Below are positions 55,063 through 64,000 of a stretch of DNA of 64,000 nucleotides, in pieces. The stretch is from NCBI GenBank assembly GCA_949130495.1, contig OX422222.1, positions 272,604,109 to 272,668,108 on the forward strand, in the 5' to 3' direction. Numbering within the stretch: position 1 is the stretch's first letter; the number at the start of each line of letters is the position of its first letter. Under the pieces are notes generated by a model that saw only the letters and a program-made list of their open reading frames with translations, did not search any database and had not been told where the DNA came from. The stretch is from Sambucus nigra (Eukaryota; Streptophyta; Magnoliopsida; Dipsacales; Adoxaceae). Position numbers and translations under genes: made by a program.

Positions 55063-55639
55063 TTAATTGCAATAACAATAACTCAAATATATGGATAGAT
55101 TAGTATATGCAAACATAATCCCAGACTATTACCCACAAATATATTACTTTCAAAATCTTTAATAGAAGTTTAATAAATAAAAAAATAAACCCTGATTATT
55201 ATCAGTGGTCAGAACATAAAAAAAAAATTCCAATCAGATCTAGAAACCGTTAGACATGGAAAAATTAGATTTGGACAAAATAACATTAATGGGAAAAATC
55301 GTAATGAAAGAGAAAAATCATAAATATTACTTTATCGACGGTGGCTGACAAATGCGTTACTATGGTCATAGTGTTGCGTTCCCAAACCACGTATGCTCCC
55401 TCATAAATGTCCACCAGATGGTCGTTGTTAAAGAGTCCATATGTGATGGCGCTGGAGTTAAAGGACCCGCATTAAACTCACACGTGTACATGTTACGGAA
55501 GAAGAGCTACCCTGGTGAAGCTGGATGGCATTGTCGTAGTAGATATAAAAAAAGCACCAACTGAAGATGCGAGAATATATTAAGGTTAAGCCTATGACAC
55601 GGAGAAAATAAATTACAGCAAATGTATTTTTGTTAACAC

Positions 55640-55846
55640 TTTATTATGCGGAGAGAATCGTAAACCAGTCGGGTATTTCTCACGAAATCCCAAAAATGAG
55701 ACTCGTCTTGGACTGGAAGATGTGTTACCCGAACTAACTCCGATGACCGTTGGCTTTTTTTCCTCACCACAATCGAGATCTCACTATAGTTTTCTTCTTG
55801 TACGACCATGATCGCCAGCGCTGAATAAGGCTTTTCAGGAACATAT
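55640..55846 (-). pseudogene. Exon fragment of a SUVH2/9-like histone methyltransferase-type gene
   Basis: Acceptor catttggcag ends at 55847 on the minus strand. The frame then reads Y-V-P-E-K-P-Y-S-A-L and further R-S-S-E-L-V-R-V-T, E-S-H-F-W-D-F-V-R-N-T-R and Y-D-S-L-R. The spacing and words agree with the region just before the SRA domain of plant SUVH2/SUVH9 proteins as I remember it (S-S-E-L-V-R-(I/V)-T-D, R-K-T-R-M-x-Y-D-S-L-R). The match stops at a TAA (55633), where the host protein would run into its Glu-rich linker. SRA and SET regions are not seen. SUVH2/9 act in RNA-directed DNA methylation. Confidence 0.55.
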
Positions 55847-56159
55847 CTGCCAAATGAAGAACACATCTCAGTGCTGAAATTCAGAGAGAGGGTGAAAAAG
55901 GGTAAAGAACACATCTCAGTGCCAAATATATACAGTGCTGAATAAGGGTGAAAAAAATGAAAGAGGCCTATCTCAGTGCTGAAATTCAGAGAGACAAAAT
56001 ACCTATTATTCCACCACGATGAGGAGTCACCGGAGAAAAATAAAAACCAAAAATTTCAACTTTGAAACAACAAAAAAAATAACTCAGAGAGAGAACTTGA
56101 TACCTCTAGGTATGTTTTTAGATCTGTTAAATACTATAAGAGATCTACACCAAAAATAA

Positions 56160-56441
56160 AAATGTCATTAGATTAGTAATCTTGGCTGAGCACTTGGTGC
56201 AGTGGCAATAAAATCTGAATATTTCGATTCCCAAATATGTCTCTCCAATGACGTCTTCTTTGCGGGAATTGAACTTGGTGCCCTTATAGATGTAGTTGCC
56301 ACAGGTGTTGAAGCGTATTCTCATGGGAAACATCATTCTCACCTTAATTTGTTGATTTTTGTGTTATTTCCTCCGAGGTATCTTCACAGGATCGAAGTTC
56401 GACGGCGCGTAGTACTTGTTCAACACCTTTCTCTCTCCCAT
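56160..56441 (-). pseudogene. YJU2-like: First exon of a YJU2/CWC16-family splicing factor gene (captured fragment)
   Basis: Minus-strand ATG at 56441-56439 begins M-G-E-R-K-V-L-N-K-Y-Y, the conserved start of YJU2 (CCDC94) proteins, then [18 protein letters not shown] and [16 protein letters not shown], ending at C-T-K-C-S-A-K-I-T. Both CxxC halves of the zinc site (C-x2-C-G near 56305; C-x2-C near 56185) are readable. A TAA replaces a codon in the R-R-P-K-N-Q-Q region, about residue 25. The match ends where the next exon should start. YJU2 binds the spliceosome at step one. Upstream sequence looks like its native 5' leader. Confidence 0.85.
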
Positions 56442-56639
56442 CTTCTTTCAATCTATCGATCCAATAAACGATATGTCCAATAATATTCCCTATAACTCAA
56501 AATTGAAACCCTCACAACACCTTATTATTAACTGATAACCTTATGTCCAAATAACCAGCGATAACTTTGTGTCCGAGATACCTGAAAGGTAAAGAAAACA
56601 TGAGACATAAATTCAACACATGAGACGGAAACATGAGAA

Positions 56640-56768
56640 GTTAGTAGCTATATAGTAGCTATAAAGCTATATAACTGCTATATAACAGTTGTATCAGCTA
56701 TAACAGCTATATAACTGCTATATAGCATCTATAGCAGCTATATAGCTTCTATATATCAGCTATATACC
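56640..56768. repeat. AGCTATATA-rich low-complexity tract
   Basis: About 130 bp built from agctatata, ctgctatata and agctataaca words in both directions (agctatata is nearly self-complementary). No coding. Confidence 0.8.
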
Positions 56769-58039
56769 GAAAATAAGGCAAGATCTACACTACTTGATAT
56801 CAAATAAGTTTAGTTGTGCCTTATGTTGATCTTGGTCCTCAAACATGAACATTCAGTTATCAAAAATCACATCCCATTCCAACCAAGATTACACAACTTC
56901 TGAAGATGTATATTAATTAAAATGCAATGCGAAGATGGAGAGAATTATCTATTTTTCCTCCACATTATGTTGCCCTGTGTCTTGAATAAAATTCGCTAAT
57001 CCTATGGCTCATCATTGCAAGTCATGCCTTAGTACCCCCTTTACATGAATCAATCTAGAATTACTAAAAAACACTAAAAAGCTTACCGTAATCAATTACA
57101 AATAGTAATTATCTACATATTCAATTGGTTATGTGGCGTGTAAAATTGTGCCTTCAAACTATATGTTTGTCGTAAAGAATTCAGTTGGTTCTCTAATAAT
57201 GCTTGTGTATAGTTAGTTTGTCATTGAAATTTTATAATGGCTTTCACATACTTAGACCATATTACCACAGAAGAAACAATTACCACAGAAGAAAAAATTC
57301 CAATGACAAACTCTGATCAAGACCATATTTATAATGATAAGAGAAAACGAAAGCATCACATGACCATCTGGTGTTCTTACACACATAATCAATATGCTCA
57401 TCACAATCGATATTCTCACCATAATCAATATGCTTTTGGCAGTGTTGTATGTGTGAGAAAAAATTAATAAAATAACAAATTTATTTATAAAAAATATCCA
57501 TAATTTTTTTTTAAAAACAATATCCATTATATATAATGAATATAAAAATATTTATTCTTAGTTCTTAGTTAAAATGCAATAAAAACGAAAGTAGAAAATA
57601 AAATTGTACAAAAATTGTCAGATAATGAACCTTGAAGTAGAATCCATGTTCGATATGTTAAATTACCTCTAAAAGAAGTATAAACCATGAATGAGAAAGG
57701 ATGAGTCAACAAAATTTGATACCCAAAACGTTAAAAGGAAAATCCCCAAAAATCTGGGTTTACAAAAAGGAAAATGAACTTGAATATAAAAGAGAAGAAA
57801 CAAAATATCACGAGTTATTCAATTATTTCAGGATCCTCAATCCTGAATATAAAAGAGAAGAAACAAAATATTAGTTACGCCAGAAAAATCAAACCCACAA
57901 ATACCATAATTCAAAGTTGTCAGATTTAAAAAAATAAAAAATGCACAAATCGTAATCCCAAAAACCATTTGAAACATAAAATTGAAACGAATCAATACCA
58001 TTTGAAACCCACCTAATAGGATAGGAGACATAGAGAGAG

Positions 58040-58330
58040 GGAAAAACCTAGCTTGTTTTGTGTTTCTATGGTGCCATTATGATGAAACAAACCTAAAGTG
58101 AGAGGGTTTTATATCAATCGGGTTTTAAATTTGATTTTGAAGCGACGGATGAGGTTGAAGGCAGAGGAGAGCAACGCATCGGAGGAGGGAAAATTTGAGA
58201 GGGACGCAGCAGAGGAGGGAGACACGGGAGGGTTTGAGTTTTGGGAGAGAATGAGGGGGTAATCGTGAAAGAACGGGATTGCAAAAGCCAAAATGAGTAG
58301 TGTTAATTGTGAGAGAGAGAGAGAACCGTG
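58040..58330 (-). other. Leader-like segment at the Helitron 5' side
   Basis: The minus strand shows CT-rich text (ttctctctctctctcacaat, cctcccgtgtctccctcctc), an ATG-GCA-CCA followed by a stop, and attag|gtgggtttc resembling a splice donor, then a T-rich intron-like stretch to about 57840. Probably the captured 5' end of another gene; not identified. Confidence 0.35.
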
Positions 58331-58649
58331 TACTTGGGTAGTGTCAAAAAGGTTTCAATGTGTTAATTTCCTATTTTATACATGTATTTGAATTTTGGGT
58401 AAAAGGAGGAAAGGAAATGAAGGTTAAAAAAGATAGGGAACACAAATATGTAAGGGGCAAAAATGGTAAAAGAAATATTTTAATCTCAACCATTGGATCG
58501 TTGCCTTGTTGGCTTCGATCTAAACTGTGAAGTGTCTCCCGAACTTATAAACATTAAAAACACCATTGTAACTTATTGTATATATAGTCGTTAGCTTGAT
58601 TAATTAATTATAATTTTTTAATCACTTATGATTTTTCATTTTTGTAGAT

Positions 58650-59719
58650 AATGTCGTGAGGAAACAACCCAAGGGAACAAAGTTCTGAGGGGACATCGTA
58701 ATGAAGTTCACCATCTCGTGCACAAATCAAATTCTCAACACCAATTGGTGAGCAATACACAACTCCAGCAATGGTTCCCTACTCTCCAAGTCTAACTGCT
58801 ACGACACCCTCATTCAGCACTCCTGTTGCTTCAGCGCCCCCGTTCAACGCCGTCAATCCCACTCAACCCAAAACAAGCCCTTTGGGTTCTCCCATTTTGG
58901 GAATAAGTTGACGGGTGATACGATGGACGTGATGAAGTTTAAAGACCGATGTTTGGCTTTGGGAAAAATTAATGCGGGTGTTGGTCGACCGGACAACTGG
59001 AGTCTAATTGATCAAGCCGTCAAAGATGACATATACGATAAAATATGTAAGTATTTCTCATTTCTCGATCGTTTTAAGAATAAGGTTCTATCTCGGGTTG
59101 CTGAATTATTAAGGACATACAGGATAAACCTTCGAAAGAAACATTTACTGAAGGAGGCAACGAGCTTAGGTATTTTATCTTTGAAAGAGAGATAGCCTCC
59201 CAATGTTCAATTTCGATGGAGCAGTGGAATAAGTTTTTGGAGAATGAGGCGACGGAGAAAAAGTTGGCCCAAAGGGAGAAAAACAAAAAAAATAGGGCAC
59301 AAAACACTAATATCTACAGGCTGGGATCCAAATCCTATGAGGATTTTAAGAATGAATGGGTGAGTAGGACAAAGGATGGTCCTGATATGAGTGAAAAACC
59401 TAATCGGTCCAAATTATTCATTCATGCTCGATGGGGTAAAGATAATGAATTCTTACCACACTTGGTTGAGTCACTAAAATCAATAGAGGCCATTAGCAGT
59501 GAGTCAATTTCGAGCCCTAATGATGACTTTGACCTTAAAAATTATGCCTTGACTAGGACCTTTGGAAAGGACAAAAGGGGGAGGACGAGAGGTGTTGGCT
59601 CACATATGATAAAAACAAAATTTCAACAGACCGCACCTCTCATGGATGAGTTTTCTTTGATCAATACTCGTTTATCGTCCAATAAGGAACGACAATTCAA
59701 GACTAATGGGGATGCCTAG
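58650..59719 (+). pseudogene. Ptta/En/Spm plant transposase (Transposase_24-like)
   Basis: An acceptor-like tttttgtag at 58648 precedes the gene. Sequence before 58908 is frame-broken but reads as a Gln/Ser/Thr-rich N-terminal part. Then D-R-C-L-A-L-G-K-I-N at 58935, a region with V-K-D-D-I-Y-D-K-I, a TAG at 59193, and from 59216 a 167-residue open frame with N-K-K-N-R-A-Q-N-T, G-S-K-S-Y, L-F-I-H-A-R-W-G-K and a basic tail. The N-R-A-Q, G-S-K-S and H-x-R motifs match the plant Ptta/En/Spm family, thought to bind element ends. A frame change sits between the two parts. Confidence 0.75.
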
Positions 59720-60485
59720 GATATCAAAAATAACCTGGGAATGTTGATGAATCAAATTGGGAAACTTGTGTTCCTTTTCCAAAATTATGGGATACCAAGG
59801 TCTCCTCCTTAAGGTTACCCTTACCCTCATGCTCCTCCTCAAGTTTTTCCCTATCCCCCCCCCCCCCTTCAAGTTTCCCTTCCTAAATGCCGCCTCCAAT
59901 ATTCCCCTCCCAAATGCCACCTCATCCAGCATTCCCCTCCCAAATTTTGCCTCATCTAACATTCCCATTCCCCGTGCCTCTGCTAGTCACTAGACTTGTA
60001 TCATCTTCAAAAACTCACAGTGACTATGGCAAAAAGTATTATTTCAAAGACCTGAGCAATAAGAGGGTAATTGAGGTGTGCACACTCATCTCCAAGGTTG
60101 TCGAAACTCTCATACACAACTGACCTTTGGAGATGGGTGAGGCTCAAATAATGGTGGACTTAATATACAACGGCTGCAGAGTTGTAGTTGTGTTCATTGA
60201 AAGTGGGGATGGTATAGAATTGAGGAATTATGCAAAATCTTTGCTTGCTTGGCCAATTTATTTGTTGGAAAAGATCAATTAATATTTTTTTTTGTTTTAA
60301 TTGTAATAACATTTTCTTCCGTTTCAATTGTAATAACATTTCTTTTGTCAGTTTAAGAATATCGATTTTGTTTTATTTTTAATAATATATTTTTATTTAT
60401 TGAGTTGTAAAAATATTATTTTCGTTTCAATTGTAATAATAATTTTTACCCTATACCCACATGACTGCAATTTGAAGATTATTAC
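59720..60485 (+). other. Spacer between the two CACTA genes, with C13 run
   Basis: Pro/Phe-rich repeated words (cctcccaaatg, cctcatcc) at 59820-59970 look like the former C-terminus of the Ptta gene. A run of 13 C (59855-59867) lies within. 60020-60290 reads in pieces like a protein end (E-V-C-T-L-I). 60290-60440 has repeated tttcaattgtaataa words and is noncoding. Confidence 0.5.
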
Positions 60486-63140
60486 ATGGATTTCCCACTA
60501 CACAAAGAGTGGATGAGAGAGACTAATCGAATTTCAAATAATCATGTAAATGGCGATCAAGAATTTGTTAAATACGCTTTTAAAAGTCTTAAAAGTGAAT
60601 TGATTATGTGTTCGTGCACCCGTTCTATGAACGAAAAATGTAATTCATTGGAATACGTTGAGGTGAATTTAATACAATGGGGAATCTTTCAAGACTATAC
60701 AATATGGACATACCATGGTGAAAAAAGTATACCTTATGTTCCGGAAGAATCGTCGATACCCGATCACGTAATGGAATCCCAATGAGTGAAAGTGGTACAT
60801 GATTCACCAACACATTGTCCATTAACCGACTTAATTGATGATGCTTGCAGACTCCACAATCGTCAAAACCCTTAACCTATGGATACGAATAATGCACATT
60901 ATAGCGAATTAAATGAAAATTTTGATGTTGAGCTTCCAGAAGACCGGGAATACATATGGTTGAAAGCAGACGCGATTAGACTATTATATAAAGATTGCGA
61001 TGAAGATCATTCGGTATTATATGCAATGATTGGTTTGCATAATTTGAAGAGTCAATTTAGTTTGTCTAGGAACAAGGTGACATGAATTCTTAAGTGGGTT
61101 AAAGATATTCTACCAAAAGAGAACACATTACCATATAATTATCTTACCATGAAGAAGATCTTGAAGGGTTTTGGTTTGAAATAAAAATCTATTCATGCAT
61201 GCAAGTATGATTGCATATTGCACTGTAATGAGTACGAAGAAAAGGTTGAATGTCCTGTATGTGGTTAGCCTAGATATGTGGTTTATGAGAATGGAAAGAA
61301 CAATGCTATAAAAAATCATAAGTGCTCGCAAGTCCCACAAAATATTTTGAAGTATTTTCCACTTGGGTCATGGTTAAAACAGTTTTTACTATACCGTGGA
61401 TAGCGGAGGCAATAACGTGGCATTCTCGATGCGAGATGGTTGGGAATATGATTCGTCATCCAATTGATTCACCCATTTGGCAAGTTTCAAGTGAATAACA
61501 CCATGAATTTGCAAAGGAAATGTGCAACGTTCATATTGTAACCTCAACCGATGGGTTTAACCCTTTTGATAATTTAAATACTGGTCAGAGTTCTTGGCCA
61601 GTTCTATTGACGCCTTTAAGTTTCCTCCGACACTATGCTTGAGAAAGGAGTTAACATTATTGTCTTTGTTAATACCGAGACTGAAGGCTCCTTATGATGA
61701 TATTGATATATTCATACCACCATTAATCAAAGAACTTAAAGAGTTATGGGTTAAAGGCGTGACGACGTTTGACTCTCATAAGGGTGAAGGGTTCACACTT
61801 AAAGCAAGAATGGTGATGTGGGCGATCCATGACCTTCCAGCTTATGGAATCTTGTCTGGTTGTAATGTTCATGGTTATTATGGATGTACCATATGTGGGG
61901 AGAAAACTAAAGTTTGTTGGCTAAAACATAGTGGTAAGATGAGTTGTATGGTCATCGCATATTTCTACCGACCAGTCACCCTTTTAGGAACGAAAAGTCT
62001 AACTCTTTGCCTGTCGATCACGAGTGGAGAATGCCACCTTCTCATCTTTCTTATCAACAGATCGAGGAGAAGGTGACGGTTGTGTCTACAAGGAATAGGT
62101 ACGTAGGCAAACACCCCCAGTTTGTAAACCTAAAGCGTAAAGCTAGGGGGATCCGAATGACCCTAGTAAAGCAAAGTTGTGGTCTATGCGATCAATAATT
62201 TTTTTATTTTTCCTACTAAAAGAACCATCGTGTAAGGCATGTTGTTGATGTGATGCACATAGAGAAGAATGTTGCATAACATCTGATAGGAACATGTGTG
62301 GGTGGATCTGATTCTAAAGATGGAGAGTGGGCCCGCATAAATCTACAGGATCTAAAAATAAAAAAGAAAATGTGGTTAAAAATGATACTATAAAAGGAAG
62401 AATTTCTACCCCCGAGCTGCTTCACTTTAATTACTGGTGAGAAGAAGATCCTCTTACACACATTGTTCAAATTGAAGACTCCAATCAATTATTCTGGTAA
62501 GCTACGTAGGGTAATAAACTACCAATTAAATGACTTGAAATAGTGCAAGTCTCACCACTGGCACATAATAATCCAATTAATCATTCTGTTATTTCGGTAT
62601 TGCTTTTCTAAACATAAAGATCTCCATCTTGCGATTATGCAAATCAATTTGTGTTTTACCTTACTTTGTGAAAAAGTGGTAAACATAAGGCACAGTAAGA
62701 TGTAAAATCAACTTTAGCAAAGGCAGTTTGTGTATTAGAGAAATATTTTCCTCCGCCGTTCTTCGACATCAGCATGCACCTGCTTATGCATTTATGCATG
62801 AAGCTTTGTTATTTGGTCTCGTTGGGTATCATTGGATGTATCATTATAAGATCTTGATGAAAACCTTCAACGATTACGTAAAGAATACACGGTATATTAG
62901 AGGGCCAATTGCTGAAGAATATGTAATGGTGGAATCATCTCTATAGGCTAGGGAACATATGTTAGAATAAGAGGTGAGGAGGTTCAATCCTCATGGAGAA
63001 AGAGTGATCGAGGAACCTAAAGAGTTTGAGGATGAATTGCCGTTTAGGAATCCTAAAAAGGTGAAACTCACAAATCTACAATTCGAGCAAGCAACTCATT
63101 ATGTCTTCGAATCGCAAGATAAATTCAAATATTGGAGAGA
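60486..63140 (+). pseudogene. TNP2-like CACTA transposase
   Basis: Starts M-D-F-P-L-H-K-E-W-M with the N-terminal transposase-associated domain (C-S-C at about 60610). Around 61080-61360 come W-V-K-D-I-L-P, K-Y-D-C-I-L and V-E-C-P-V-C-G. At 61590-61900: L-T-L-L-S-L-L-I-P-R-L-K-A-P, D-I-D-I-F-I-P-P-L-I-K-E-L-K-E-L-W and W-A-I-H-D-L-P-A-Y-G, the core of the TNP2 family. D-V-M-H-I-E-K-N-V follows at about 62250. Stops near 61083, 61183, 61267 and 61400, and a break near 62075. 62728-62946 and 63000-63140 give the later part, ending W-R-E at a donor GA|gtaagt. It would cut at the element ends. Confidence 0.85.
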
Positions 63141-63216
63141 GTAAGTATCTACTTAATTATTCTTCTTTGATTATTTTTTTTATATTTTATGATCTAAACT
63201 CTACAATTTACCAGTA

Positions 63217-63980
63217 GGAAGTACGAGAATAAAATTTCCCAAGATCAAAGGAGAAATTTCACAATAATTGATTTTAGGGCATGGGTATCAAAAGAGGTAA
63301 AATTCACATCTTATATGTGCGGTTATTTATTCGAGTGATAAAAACATGACCTGATACAAATTCATTAATAAATGCAGCTTCTACAAAGAGGTAATGTCTC
63401 TTCGAGGCTTGCAAGCCTAGCAAAAGGCCCTCATTTTCGTGCAAAAGAGTTTAAGAAATTCCGCACCAATAATTTTGATTTCATTTCATATCCATATGAG
63501 GAAATTTTTTTGATGCAAAATAGTGGAATATCAATTTCTACCTTGACCAGTTGTATCGTTAGTAAAAGTGATAAAAATCCAAAGAATACGGTGCTAACCT
63601 ATTATGGGATAATCCAACAAAACCTAGAACTTGATTACTTAGATTTAACAGAAATCATATTTTATTATGATTGGTTAAAGGTGGAGGATACAACGAATGC
63701 TTGCAAAGTTGATACTCACTCCAAACTTATTATGGTAGATTTATCAAAGCTGAAAAGTAAAGATTGCACAGTCAACGAGCCTTTCATTTATGCCTTTCAG
63801 AACTTAAATAAGGTATGCTACTCGAAGTGCATAAATTATGGTAATTGTTCTATTGTTGTGCATGAACCAAAGCGTATGACTACTAAAGTGGATGCATTAA
63901 AGGGTCCAAAAGAGTTCCAGTCAGCTCATGATGACAACCCTAATTCGAAGGATCTTTTAGTTAATTTAGAGGAAGACTGA
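63217..63980 (+). CDS. TNP2 C-terminal exons with DUF4216
   Basis: Two exons can be traced. 63217-63295 follows an accagtag acceptor and ends before gtaaaattc (K-Y-E-N-K-I-S-Q ... F-R-A-W-V-S-K-E). 63376-63980 follows aaatgcag and runs open for about 200 residues to a TGA. The second exon carries the DUF4216 pattern: F-R-T-N-N-F, N-S-G-I, Y-Y-G-I-I-Q-Q-N-L-E-L-D-Y, F-Y-Y-D-W and V-D-L-S-K-L, P-F-I-Y-A. DUF4216 is found in plant CACTA transposases; its role is unknown. No internal stop in either exon. Confidence 0.75.
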
Positions 63981-64000
63981 GTATCAAAATATTATGTTAT

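Larger units (their letters stand above)
53714..58587 (-). mobile_element. Non-autonomous Helitron candidate carrying host gene fragments
   Basis: On the minus strand the element would end with hairpin cgtgcc-ttca-ggcacg (53741 to 53726), eight bases, CTAG (53717-53714) and a T outside: the textbook Helitron 3' end, CTRR before T. The other end is placed near 58587, where the minus strand reads ctatatatacaataagttac; the expected TC start appears mutated, so this boundary is soft. No Rep/helicase is present. Inside are a 33-bp repeat array, a SUVH2/9-like exon and a YJU2/CWC16 exon, all on the minus strand, the same direction as the element. Gene capture is typical of plant Helitrons. Confidence 0.6.
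58640..64000 (+). mobile_element. CACTA (En/Spm) transposon, 5' part to window end
   Basis: A Ptta/TNPA-like gene (58650-59719) is followed by a TNP2 transposase gene (60486-63980) whose last exon encodes DUF4216. Both are on the plus strand, and this combination is specific to plant CACTA elements. The left CACTA terminus was not found and the right one lies beyond base 64000. Several stops lie in TNP2; the 3' exons and their introns look intact. Confidence 0.85.

Noticed and set aside
57237..57467. His/Asn-rich 76-residue frame
   Set aside because: Generated by repeated ataatcaatatgctcatcac words; no similarity recognised.

Overview
The window is plant nuclear DNA, most likely from a eudicot with a repeat-rich genome. 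I see no intact host gene. Nearly everything recognisable is a transposable element or a relic of one: Ty3/gypsy LTR retrotransposons of the Tekay (chromovirus), Tat and Athila types, a large-LTR element without coding capacity, a solo LTR, MITEs, a probable Helitron and part of a CACTA element. The species cannot be named from the sequence.

Layout. 1-8136 is a decayed Tat-type retrotransposon on the minus strand; its 3' end lies left of the window and its integrase is split by a 1.5-kb solo LTR (383-1879, duplication AGGGC). 8137-40866 is a deeply nested block. The outermost layer looks like a Tourist/Harbinger-type element (arms at 8485 and 40495, TTA on both sides). Inside are two other MITEs, a possible mitochondrial-DNA insert, a copia fragment and a complete but dead Tekay element (9669-39030). 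The Tekay 3' LTR was hit twice: by a young Tat element (18381-28914, duplication TAAGG) and by an Athila-like element (29868-38205, duplication ATTAC). 40867-50446 is a non-autonomous element with LTRs of about 3.9 kb around a 1.8-kb degenerate interior. 50447-53713 is AT-rich, with an LTR-like stretch and a promoter-like array. 53714 to about 58587 is a minus-strand Helitron candidate carrying pieces of two host genes, a YJU2/CWC16 splicing factor and a SUVH2/9-like protein. 58640-64000 is a CACTA element with a Ptta/TNPA-like gene, a TNP2 transposase and a DUF4216 exon, running off the right edge.

How the parts work together. The retrotransposons keep the standard order (LTR, primer-binding site, gag, protease, RT, RNase H, integrase, polypurine tract, LTR), but stops and frameshifts break every pol. 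The young Tat element also carries an antisense, multi-exon gene between pol and the 3' LTR whose first exon resembles the 'putative gypsy type transposase' family. Stops in the Tekay gag and in both strands of the young Tat element are mostly TAG, as expected if methylated CAG (CHG context) has been deaminating. Insertion order follows from the nesting: Tekay is older than the Athila-like and Tat copies inside it; the Tat LTRs differ by only about five substitutions in 417 bp.
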